NCBI GenBank assembly: GCA_025358235.1
Contig: JANYKH010000287.1
Location: 1 to 8,492, forward strand
Direction: 5' to 3'
Source: Chloroflexota bacterium
GTDB taxonomy: Bacteria; Chloroflexota; Dehalococcoidia; Dehalococcoidales; RBG-16-60-22
DNA: 8,492 bases
In this document: positions 1 through 6,504 of the stretch, piece after piece
Numbering within the stretch: the first letter of the stretch is position 1
Layout of the letters: the number at the start of each line of letters is the position of its first letter
Notes under the pieces: generated by a model
What the model was told of the DNA's origin: nothing
Database searches by the model: none
The model's input: only the letters and a program-made list of their open reading frames with translations
Made by a program: the position numbers and the translations under genes

Positions 1-1
1 A

Positions 2-3000
2 CTGGCTTGCCCCGTAAGCCACATCTGGTTTGCCAAGGGCACTCCCAGCCGCCTTGGCCTGCTGCTGGACCTTTCACCCCGCAGCCTGGAACATGTCCTC
101 TATTTTTCACAGTACATCGTAACCTCCGTCAATGACGAAGCCCGGCAAGAGGCAATCAAAGCTCTTTCCGAGAAAGCCGTCGTATGGCAGGCCGATGCCG
201 AAGCCAAGACCGAAGCTGCTGTTGCCGAAGTCGAACAGGCTGAGGGTTCGGTTGAAGAAGTTAACAAAATGCGCCGCGAAGCCGTGAAGGCCGCGGAAAA
301 AACCGAAGATACCAACAGCGCTGAAGTTGAGCGGCTGAATGCCATCGGCATCAAGACGCTACTGACCGAAAGCCAGTATCATGACCTGAAAACCCGGTAT
401 CCTAACGTGTTTGAGGCCGGGATGGGCGCTGAAGCTATCCTGACCATTATGAAAACCATCACCCTGGACAAGGTACGCAACGACCTCCTGCTTGAGATCC
501 AGACCTCTTCCGGCCAGCGCCGCAAGAAGGCCAGCAAGCAGCTGCGCGTCGTCGAAGCGTTCCGCAACAGCGGCAACAAACCAGAATGGATGATCCTGAC
601 GGTACTGCCCGTGCTACCCCCCGATCTGCGCCCTATGGTGCAGCTTGACGGCGGCCGCTTTGCCACCAGCGATCTTAATGACCTTTACCGCCGCGTGATC
701 AACCGCAATAACCGCCTGCGCCACCTTATCGATATAGGCGCGCCTGAGATCAGCGTACGCAACGAAAAACGCATGCTGCAGGAAGCCGTCGACTCATTAA
801 TTGACAACGGCCGGCGCGGACGCGCAATTTCCGTCAGCGGCAACCATAAACTTAAATCACTTTCAGATATGCTACGCGGCAAACAGGGCCGGTTCCGTCA
901 GAACCTGCTCGGCAAGCGCGTGGACTATAGCGGCCGCTCCGTAATTGTCTGCGGTCCTGAATTAAAACTGCACCAGTGCGGTCTGCCCCGGCGTCTGGCG
1001 CTGGAACTGTTCAAGCCCTTCGTCATGCGCAGGCTGGTAGAACAGGGTCTGGCCCCCAACATCAAGAGCGCCCGCCGCCTCGTGGAGCGGACCCGTCCCG
1101 AGGTTTACGATATCCTGCAAGACGTCGTCACCGAAAGGCCGGTACTGCTGAACCGCGCTCCTACCCTCCACCGCCTGTCAATTCAGGCATTTGAACCCGT
1201 ACTTATCGATGGCAGCGCCATCCAGCTTCACCCGCTGGTGTGCTCCTCGTTTAACGCTGACTTTGACGGCGATCAGATGGCCGTGCATCTTCCGCTCTCC
1301 CGCGCCGCAGTGCGCGAGGCCAGAGATTTGATGCTCAGCAGCCGTAACATGTTACTGCCCAGCAGCGGCGAACCGACCGTCACCCCCACACTGGACATGG
1401 TGCTCGGCTGCTACTACCTGACCCAGATTCGTCCCGGAGCCCAGGGCGAAGGCAAAACGTTCCAGGACTTCAAGGACGTTAAACTGGCTTACGAACTTGG
1501 CGTGGTCGGCCTTGGCGCTGAAATCCTGGTCAAGGACCATGTCACGGACGGCGTAATCCTTAAGACTACTGCGGGCCGCATCATTTTCAATGACGCGCTC
1601 CCGGAAGAAATCGGCTACTACAACAAGCTGGTAGACAAAGCCACCCTGAAAGGCATTGCAGGCAAGTGCTGCAAACTGCTGAAGAATGAAGAAACCGCGG
1701 TGATTCTGGATACTATCAAATCACTCGGCTTCAAATATGCCACTAAGTCCGGATGCACCATCGGTATGAATGATATCCAGGTGCCCCCGGGCAAAAAGAA
1801 GATTCTGGATGAAGCCGATGAGAAAATCGTCGTCATCGAGACACAATACCAGGACGGTCTTATCACCGATGATGAGCGCTATAACGGCATCGTCGGCGTA
1901 TGGATGGAAGCTACGGACAACATCACCCATACGATTTCCGATACGCTTGACCGCTTCGGCGGCATCTACATGATGGCCAACTCCGGCGCAAAGGGTAACA
2001 TTTCCCAGATACGCCAGATGGCCGGTATGCGCGGTCTGATGACCGATCCTTCCGGTAAGATTATCGACTTCCCGATCAAGTCATCCCTGCGGGAAGGCCA
2101 CTCTGTACTGGAATACTTTATCTCCACCCATGGCGCCAGAAAAGGTCTTGCGGATACCGCTCTCAGAACGTCTGACTCCGGTTACCTGACCCGCCGTCTT
2201 ATCGACGTGGCGCAGGACGTCATTACCTTTGAAGACGATTGCGAAACGACCGATGGACTTTGGGCCTTCGAGCCGAAAGAAAAAGGCGTGCTGCCCTCAC
2301 TGAGCGAGCGCATCATCGGCAGAATGGCGGCTACCCCGGTTGTTGATCCCAAGACCGGCGAACTGATTGTAGACCGGAATGAAGAAATCAACGAGCCGAG
2401 AATCGCCCAGATTGTGGCAGCCGGCATCAAGACCGTACAGGTAAGATCGCCGTTAACCTGCCAGGCGAAACGCGGCTGCTGCCGCATGTGCTACGGGCGC
2501 AACCTGGCCAGCGGCAAGCTGGTGGACAACAATATCGCCGTGGGCATCATCGCCGCGCAAAGCATCGGCGAACCCGGTACTCAGCTTACACTGAGAACCT
2601 TCCATACCGGCGGTGTGGTCGGCCTGGACATCACGTCCGGTCTACCCAGAGTCGAAGAACTTTTCGAAGCCCGTACCCCGAAGGGACAGGCAATCATTTC
2701 TGAAATTGACGGCGTGGCCGAGGTCCTCCAGGATGAGACCGGCCGCCGCATCAAGATAACCCATACCGAGACCTACCGCGACGAGTACGGCCTGCCTGAA
2801 GGCTGGCACCTGACCGTGAACAACGGGCAGTGGGTAGACATCGGCACCGTACTGGCCAGCAAGATGCCGGCCGGCAAAGAAATGCCGGATACCGCCTTAC
2901 AGGGCGAAGAGTACACCATCCTGGCGCGCGGCGCCGGTGATGTCAGCATCAAGCACGGCAAGATAATGCTGAGCTACGAACAGAAAGAAGAGCGCGCTTA

Positions 3001-3712
3001 CTTTATCCCCAGCAGCGCCGGTATCTGGGTGCAGAACAACGATGAAGTGAAGGCCGGCCAGCAGTTAACTGACGGCTCCGTGAACCCGCATGACATCCTG
3101 CGCATCCAGGGCAAGGAAGCAGTGCAGCGCTACATGGTGGACGAGGTACAGAAAGTGTACCGGTCACAGGGCGTAAACATCAACGATAAGCATATCGAGG
3201 TTATTTCCCGCCAGATGCTGACGAGAGTCAGAATCGACTCCGCGGGCGATACCGAATTTGTACCGGATGAACTGGTTGAGCGAGCCCGCTACGAAGAAGT
3301 GAACGCCAAGGTACTGGCAGAGGGCGGCGAACCGGCGACGGCCCACACGATCCTGCTGGGCATCACCAGAGCGTCACTGAGCACGGACAGCTGGCTGGCT
3401 TCCGCCTCGTTCCAGGAAACCACGAGAGTCCTGACCGAAGCCGCCATTTACGGCAGAGTGGACAAACTGGTCGGCCTGAAAGAGAACGTCATCATCGGCA
3501 AGCTCATTCCCGCGCGCTACATGCCTGTTGAGCAGGAAAAGCTGGAAACCCCCAAGGTGGAACCGCTGCTCGTGCCGGCAGAAATGGAAGTGATACCCGC
3601 TCCTGACCTTCCCACGGCTGAATTAGAGAAGCCGGAAGATAAGGACGATATGGAAGAGACTTCCGAAGAACACATCCGCGAGGATGTGGAAGACATGCCG
3701 CAGGAAGGCTAA
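2..3712 (+). CDS. rpoC: DNA-directed RNA polymerase subunit beta' (5'-truncated)
   Basis: Beta' subunit of bacterial RNA polymerase, which carries the catalytic Mg2+ site and the clamp. The reading frame is open from base 2, so the gene starts before the window. The first visible residues, [10 protein letters not shown], align with the segment just after the N-terminal zinc finger, so roughly the first 100 residues are missing; 1236 residues are visible. Landmarks in order are an Ala/Glu-rich coiled-coil insert (about 140-340), the [12 protein letters not shown] switch region (about 910-945), the catalytic NADFDGDQ at 1253-1276, the F-loop and bridge helix (about 1965-2205), the second zinc site with Cys codons at 2240, 2459, 2480 and 2489, the trigger loop [19 protein letters not shown] (about 2549-2605), and the conserved C-terminal [13 protein letters not shown] block (about 3410-3445). 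The last 60 or so residues form an acidic, Pro/Glu-rich tail. rpoB is expected upstream. The ATG at 269 is internal, not the start. Confidence 0.98.
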   Translation: MACPVSHIWFAKGTPSRLGLLLDLSPRSLEHVLYFSQYIVTSVNDEARQEAIKALSEKAVVWQADAEAKTEAAVAEVEQAEGSVEEVNKMRREAVKAAEKTEDTNSAEVERLNAIGIKTLLTESQYHDLKTRYPNVFEAGMGAEAILTIMKTITLDKVRNDLLLEIQTSSGQRRKKASKQLRVVEAFRNSGNKPEWMILTVLPVLPPDLRPMVQLDGGRFATSDLNDLYRRVINRNNRLRHLIDIGAPEISVRNEKRMLQEAVDSLIDNGRRGRAISVSGNHKLKSLSDMLRGKQGRFRQNLLGKRVDYSGRSVIVCGPELKLHQCGLPRRLALELFKPFVMRRLVEQGLAPNIKSARRLVERTRPEVYDILQDVVTERPVLLNRAPTLHRLSIQAFEPVLIDGSAIQLHPLVCSSFNADFDGDQMAVHLPLSRAAVREARDLMLSSRNMLLPSSGEPTVTPTLDMVLGCYYLTQIRPGAQGEGKTFQDFKDVKLAYELGVVGLGAEILVKDHVTDGVILKTTAGRIIFNDALPEEIGYYNKLVDKATLKGIAGKCCKLLKNEETAVILDTIKSLGFKYATKSGCTIGMNDIQVPPGKKKILDEADEKIVVIETQYQDGLITDDERYNGIVGVWMEATDNITHTISDTLDRFGGIYMMANSGAKGNISQIRQMAGMRGLMTDPSGKIIDFPIKSSLREGHSVLEYFISTHGARKGLADTALRTSDSGYLTRRLIDVAQDVITFEDDCETTDGLWAFEPKEKGVLPSLSERIIGRMAATPVVDPKTGELIVDRNEEINEPRIAQIVAAGIKTVQVRSPLTCQAKRGCCRMCYGRNLASGKLVDNNIAVGIIAAQSIGEPGTQLTLRTFHTGGVVGLDITSGLPRVEELFEARTPKGQAIISEIDGVAEVLQDETGRRIKITHTETYRDEYGLPEGWHLTVNNGQWVDIGTVLASKMPAGKEMPDTALQGEEYTILARGAGDVSIKHGKIMLSYEQKEERAYFIPSSAGIWVQNNDEVKAGQQLTDGSVNPHDILRIQGKEAVQRYMVDEVQKVYRSQGVNINDKHIEVISRQMLTRVRIDSAGDTEFVPDELVERARYEEVNAKVLAEGGEPATAHTILLGITRASLSTDSWLASASFQETTRVLTEAAIYGRVDKLVGLKENVIIGKLIPARYMPVEQEKLETPKVEPLLVPAEMEVIPAPDLPTAELEKPEDKDDMEETSEEHIREDVEDMPQEG

Positions 3713-3731
3713 TACTCTTTTAGAAATCAGG

Positions 3732-3770
3732 AAAGGCCGGGTGGGGGGAAACCCTCCTCCGGCCTTTTTT
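3732..3770 (+). terminator. intrinsic terminator after rpoC
   Basis: GGCCGG (3735-3740) pairs with CCGGCC (3759-3764). The stem continues inward through a G-T pair, one mismatch and a G-rich/C-rich arm to a GAAA tetraloop. AAA before the stem pairs with the start of the T6 run at 3765-3770. It lies 19 bases after the rpoC stop and probably ends the rpoBC transcript. Confidence 0.93.
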
Positions 3771-3877
3771 GTTGAAATGATCGCTCTTGAATATCGCCGT
3801 CGTTCAAGCAACCGTGAGTCCTGGGCCAGCCATCAACCTGGCCAAAAGTACAGCCTTATTCCGTATGTATTTCCATT

Positions 3878-3906
3878 TTCACCGGTGTCTGCAGGCATGG
3901 TACAAT
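3878..3906 (+). promoter_or_regulatory. candidate sigma70-type promoter with extended -10 for the HlyD gene
   Basis: TTCACC (3878-3883) and TACAAT (3901-3906) are separated by exactly 17 bases. TG at 3898-3899 gives an extended -10 (TGGTACAAT). The -10 matches consensus at 5 of 6 positions and the -35 at 4 of 6. The predicted start near 3913 would give a leader of about 47 bases. Two weak 6-bp inverted repeats lie upstream in the same gap: CTTGAA/TTCAAG at 3786-3808 and GGCCAG/CTGGCC at 3824-3843. Apart from these I see nothing in 3771-3877. The promoter is predicted by eye only. Confidence 0.55.
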
Positions 3907-3959
3907 CTGATCAAGTTGGTTGACTGAAAAGGTCACCCATTCCGAACAAGGAGCTAACC

Positions 3960-5564
3960 ATGAAATTAAACTTACGCTATCTAATTCTGGCCGGGCTGGC
4001 CATAGTTACTGTTACCGGCGCCGCAGCATGCTCCGCCGGCAAAGCCACCACTCAGCAGGAGAAAATCACGGTGGGGCGGGGCAATGTTATCCAGACGGTC
4101 AGCGCGGATGGTTCCCTCTCGCTACCGAACCAGCGGAAACTCACTTTCGGCGTAGACGGCAAGATCGAACTGCTGAACGTCAAGGAAGGCGATAAGGCCA
4201 CCAAAGGGCAGGTCCTGGCCAAACTGGAAACCTCCACGCTGGAACGTGTGGTGCAGAATGCAGACCTGGCGGTAAAACTGGCTGAGGCCGACCGGCAGCA
4301 GGCCCAGGCGGGCCTCCTGAGCGCTCAGGCGGACGTTAAGAACGCGGAGGCAGCGGTAAAGATAGCCGCGGCAGACCTTGACCAGTCGGACGCCGGCGTC
4401 AAGACCGCGGAAGCCAACGTTCTCCAGGCCCAAAACGGCGTGCTCGTGGCTCAGTCAACACTGGAACAGGCCAAGGATGCCGTATTGAGAATCACCTATC
4501 CTTTCACCTATACCACCTTCTCACTGGATATTCCCCAGGCAGTTACAGATATCAATGAAGCCCAGCGGCAAGTAAACGAGGCGCTGGACAACCTCAAAAC
4601 CGGCACCACGCCTGAGCAAATCAACCTGGCCACTACAAGCCTGAAAAAGGCCGTAGATAACCTGGCTTCGGCCCAGGGGCGGTTGACGCGGGGACAGGGC
4701 GTGGATGTATTTGCCTCAGGGCAGCTTAACCCATCCAGCTACTTTACTTTGCGGGACGCCCAACTAACTATGGATAAGGCTAAAGTTGCCGTCGAGACGG
4801 CCGCGAGTACGGTTAACGTTGCCCAGCTTGGGGTTAAGACCGCCCAGGCGCTGGCGGCTAAGGCCAAACTCGGGGTAGAAGTCGCCAATTCCAATGTGGA
4901 TAAGGCCAAAGCCAGCGTCAGCAATTCACAGGGTCTGCTGGCCAAGAGCCAGGCCAATGTCGATAAATCCAACCATGATCTGGCTACCGCTAAGGACACC
5001 CTGGCCAAAGCCACCATCACAGCGCCTTATGACGGCATCATCGCGGAAGTAGATGTGAAGGTGGGAGATACTCTTACCCCGGCTACTTATACCCAGACGA
5101 TTTTCCAGATCATCGACCCCACCCACATGGAATTCACGATCAAGGTTGATGAAATGGACATCACCGGAGTCATGGTTGGCCAAACGGCGGACATCACCCT
5201 CGATGCGCTGCCCAACCTGAAACCGGTGGGCAAGGTAATGTTCGTCTCTCCCCTTCCGACCGTGGAAAGCGGAGTCGTCCAGTACCAGGTGAAGATCGGC
5301 TTTGACGTCCCGGCGGGGTCAGCCCTGAAATCCGGCATGAGCGCCACCGCGGACATCATCATCGCCACGCATAACGGGACGCTAACAGTACCGAGCCGGG
5401 CAGTAGGCCGCAACAAGGCCGGACAATCTGTGGTGAAGCAAATGGTGGGCGACGTGGTAACCGAAAAAGTGGTCACCGTCGGCATCAGCAACAGCACGGA
5501 TACGGAGATACTCTCCGGGGTCAACGAAGGGGACACCCTGGTGATTGAGACAGCCGTTAAGTAG
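3960..5564 (+). CDS. HlyD/MacA-family efflux adaptor, probable lipoprotein
   Basis: Membrane-fusion (periplasmic-adaptor type) protein of 534 residues. The start is ATG 3960, with AAGGAG at 3948-3953 and a 6-base spacer. Residues 1-24 look like a lipoprotein signal: K2 and R6, a hydrophobic stretch, then AAA-C24, with alanine rather than the usual leucine at -3. The first half of a lipoyl/barrel-sandwich domain is near 60-90 and the second half, TITAPYDGIIAEV, near 352-364. Between them are two long Ala/Gln/Lys-rich helices (about 96-178 and 265-350), separated by a less regular 179-264 insert containing a Tyr/Phe-rich patch. A beta-barrel domain (about 388-470) and a membrane-proximal domain (about 472-534) follow. 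Such adaptors normally couple to a MacB-type ABC transporter or an RND pump, but neither is adjacent: a terminator follows the stop directly. The transported substrate cannot be told from the sequence. Confidence 0.9.
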   Translation: MKLNLRYLILAGLAIVTVTGAAACSAGKATTQQEKITVGRGNVIQTVSADGSLSLPNQRKLTFGVDGKIELLNVKEGDKATKGQVLAKLETSTLERVVQNADLAVKLAEADRQQAQAGLLSAQADVKNAEAAVKIAAADLDQSDAGVKTAEANVLQAQNGVLVAQSTLEQAKDAVLRITYPFTYTTFSLDIPQAVTDINEAQRQVNEALDNLKTGTTPEQINLATTSLKKAVDNLASAQGRLTRGQGVDVFASGQLNPSSYFTLRDAQLTMDKAKVAVETAASTVNVAQLGVKTAQALAAKAKLGVEVANSNVDKAKASVSNSQGLLAKSQANVDKSNHDLATAKDTLAKATITAPYDGIIAEVDVKVGDTLTPATYTQTIFQIIDPTHMEFTIKVDEMDITGVMVGQTADITLDALPNLKPVGKVMFVSPLPTVESGVVQYQVKIGFDVPAGSALKSGMSATADIIIATHNGTLTVPSRAVGRNKAGQSVVKQMVGDVVTEKVVTVGISNSTDTEILSGVNEGDTLVIETAVK

Positions 5565-5586
5565 AATTAGTTAATGCAACCTCAGA

Positions 5587-5613
5587 GGGGGGCGTAAAAG
5601 CCCCCCTTTTTTT
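5587..5613 (+). terminator. intrinsic terminator after the HlyD gene
   Basis: A perfect 7-bp stem, GGGGGGC (5587-5593) with GCCCCCC (5600-5606), has the loop GTAAAA and is followed by T7 at 5607-5613. It begins 22 bases after the stop codon and separates the HlyD gene from the AHSA1-domain gene. Confidence 0.95.
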
Positions 5614-5621
5614 ATGGGCGA

Positions 5622-5653
5622 AAATTAGTGCCAAATACGGATACCCTCTCCCC
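5622..5653 (+). repeat. shared upstream element, copy A (AHSA1 gene)
   Basis: AAATTAGTG, 5 variable bases, TACGGATA, 4 variable bases, CTCCCC. The same words with the same spacings occur at 8155-8186 upstream of the small membrane-protein gene. In both places the element begins 6-8 bases after the T-run of the preceding terminator. A -10-like hexamer (TAAAAT, 5665-5670) starts 21 bases after TACGGATA, as in the second copy. It may be a promoter or operator, or a dispersed intergenic repeat. Confidence 0.7.
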
Positions 5654-5664
5654 TCCCCCACCCC

Positions 5665-5670
5665 TAAAAT
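5665..5670 (+). promoter_or_regulatory. candidate -10 hexamer for the AHSA1-domain gene
   Basis: TAAAAT matches TATAAT at 5 of 6 positions and lies 26 bases before the chosen ATG. No TTGACA-like -35 is present at the usual distance; the C-rich tract occupies that place. Support comes mainly from the equivalent TAGAAT in the second copy, at identical spacing from TACGGATA. Confidence 0.4.
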
Positions 5671-5696
5671 TAAAAGAAAAGGGGACGGAGGCGGAC

Positions 5697-6188
5697 ATGA
5701 AAGAGAACCAGGCGACCAAAACACAGCAGAAAGAACTGGTGATTACGCGGGTTTTCAACGCGCCGCGCGATGAAGTGTGGAAGGCGTGGACCGAACCAAA
5801 AAGAGTTAAGAAATGGTGGGGGCCGAAGGACTACACCGCCCCGTCCGTCAAAATGGACTTCCATGAGGGCGGCAAATACCTCGTGGCCATGAGGGGCCCG
5901 GACGGCAAAGACAACTGGAGCACCGGCACATATAAAGAAATTGTGCCGCTGGAGAAAATTGTCTCCACGGACAGCTTCTCGGATGAGAAGGGTAACGTCG
6001 TCCCGGCCTCTTATTACGGTCTGACGGGGGATTTCGCCCTGGAATCCACAGTGCGGATAACCTTTGAGGATGCGGCGGGGGGCACCAAAATGACGCTGAG
6101 ATACAAGGGAATCTCACCGGAAATGATGGAAGGCGCCACCATGGGGTGGAACCAGTCCCTGGACAAACTGGCGAAGAGCCTGGAATAA
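5697..6188 (+). CDS. AHSA1/SRPBCC-domain protein
   Basis: A 163-residue single-domain protein of the START/Bet v1-like SRPBCC fold, of the type annotated 'activator of Hsp90 ATPase 1 homolog' or polyketide-cyclase-like. Visible family features are the opening strand VITRVFNAPRDEVWKAWT (residues 15-32), the WWGPK motif (40-44), a GPDG turn (67-70), the segment GTYKEIVPLEKIV (77-89), and the C-terminal helix MGWNQSLDKLAKSL (149-162). The fold forms a hydrophobic ligand cavity; ligand and partner are unknown, and in bacteria the family name does not imply Hsp90 binding. The start is ATG 5697, because GGAGG at 5687-5691 lies 5 bases upstream. An in-frame GTG at 5628 would add 23 residues translated from a C-rich intergenic element and has no ribosome binding site. 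The gene is monocistronic, with terminators on both sides. Confidence 0.9.
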   Translation: MKENQATKTQQKELVITRVFNAPRDEVWKAWTEPKRVKKWWGPKDYTAPSVKMDFHEGGKYLVAMRGPDGKDNWSTGTYKEIVPLEKIVSTDSFSDEKGNVVPASYYGLTGDFALESTVRITFEDAAGGTKMTLRYKGISPEMMEGATMGWNQSLDKLAKSLE

Positions 6189-6220
6189 GGCATTAGAGAC
6201 GGTCTGGCCTTCAGCTTAAT

Positions 6221-6275
6221 AAAAAAGGGCGGAGTCTGAACTCGGTAATTGGAGTCGGCTCCGCGCCACTTTTTT
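6221..6275 (+). terminator. hairpin terminator after the AHSA1 gene, possibly bidirectional
   Basis: GCGGAG (6229-6234) pairs with CTCCGC (6259-6264). The stem is extended by GG/CC across a bulged G, with A6 at 6221-6226 before it and T6 at 6270-6275 after it. A nested hairpin, ACTC (6240-6243) with GAGT (6252-6255), sits in the loop. The T-run is separated from the stem by AC, so it is less canonical than the other terminators here. The flanking A and T runs would allow function on either strand. Confidence 0.75.
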
Positions 6276-6352
6276 CACACCTCCAATTTAACTATCGATC
6301 ACTCTGAAATCAATATGTCTTACTCCCTACACCCCGGTAGTCACCGCCCGAT

Positions 6353-6382
6353 TTGGCTAAACCACCCCGTTTAGGGTAAAAT
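6353..6382 (+). promoter_or_regulatory. candidate promoter with inverted repeat in the spacer (mutase gene)
   Basis: TTGGCT (6353-6358) and TAAAAT (6377-6382) are 18 bases apart. The -10 matches consensus at 5 of 6 positions and the -35 at 4 of 6. A perfect 6-bp inverted repeat, CTAAAC (6357-6362) and GTTTAG (6369-6374) with 6 bases between, fills most of the spacer. A repressor bound there would block polymerase, but no regulator gene is nearby. The predicted transcript would start near 6389 and have a leader of about 115 bases. Confidence 0.4.
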
Positions 6383-6393
6383 GACTGTTTGGG

Positions 6394-6410
6394 AGGGGCG
6401 GTTAGCCCCT
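6394..6410 (+). other. leader hairpin upstream of the mutase gene
   Basis: AGGGGC (6394-6399) pairs perfectly with GCCCCT (6405-6410) around the loop GGTTA, followed by TTATTTATGT. It would lie at the very 5' end of a transcript from the candidate promoter. It may be a 5' stabilising stem or a weak attenuator; the T-run is interrupted, so I do not call it a terminator. Confidence 0.5.
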
Positions 6411-6442
6411 TTATTTATGTAGCGCCCTTTAAATACAAAAAC

Positions 6443-6476
6443 AGTAAATTCATAAACGAAGTAAATTAATAAACAA
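6443..6476 (+). repeat. 17-base tandem direct repeat, two units
   Basis: Two adjacent 17-base units (6443-6459 and 6460-6476) agree at 15 of 17 positions, with core AGTAAATT-N-ATAAAC. A weaker third partial unit begins at 6476 and shares TAAATTCA. They lie in the AT-rich leader 29-62 bases before the mutase ATG. This may be a protein-binding array or simple AT-rich slippage. Confidence 0.6.
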
Positions 6477-6504
6477 CTAAATTCAATTTCACAGGGAGAA
6501 TTTG

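Larger units (their letters stand above)
6276..6504 (+). other. regulatory-looking non-coding gap before the mutase gene
   Basis: The gap between the AHSA1 stop and the mutase start is 316 bases and contains no convincing gene. After the terminator at 6221-6275, bases 6276-6350 show nothing I can name. Then follow a candidate promoter with an internal inverted repeat (6353-6382), a G/C hairpin (6394-6410), and a strongly AT-rich tract (about 6411-6490) with imperfect direct repeats, ending at the ribosome binding site. Confidence 0.6.

Noticed and set aside
269..3712. ATG at 269 as the rpoC start
   Set aside because: Conserved beta' sequence ([23 protein letters not shown]) continues in frame upstream to base 2, so the gene is simply cut by the window edge.
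3786..3843. Inverted repeats CTTGAA/TTCAAG and GGCCAG/CTGGCC as a riboswitch or small RNA
   Set aside because: Six-base arms without a conserved architecture or T-run, and upstream of the predicted promoter; too weak to call an RNA element.
3684..3923. 79-residue plus-strand reading frame crossing the rpoC end and terminator
   Set aside because: It runs through the rpoC terminator hairpin and resembles no protein; no ribosome binding site.
4397..5010. Repeated Ala/Lys codons in the HlyD gene as a DNA repeat
   Set aside because: The similarity is at the coiled-coil protein level; nucleotide copies are divergent, so no DNA repeat is annotated.
5087..5536. 149-residue minus-strand reading frame antisense to the HlyD gene
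   Set aside because: Composition (Thr/Ser/Pro-rich) and full overlap with a well-supported gene mark it as a shadow.
5628..5696. In-frame GTG start adding 23 residues (MPNTDTLSPPPPLKLKEK...) to the AHSA1 protein
   Set aside because: No ribosome binding site precedes it; the extension is translated from the shared C-rich element, and the family homology begins after ATG 5697, which has GGAGG at a good distance.
6502..6504. TTG start one codon before the mutase ATG
   Set aside because: The adjacent ATG 6505 has a normal 6-base spacer from GGGAG and is the far more likely start.
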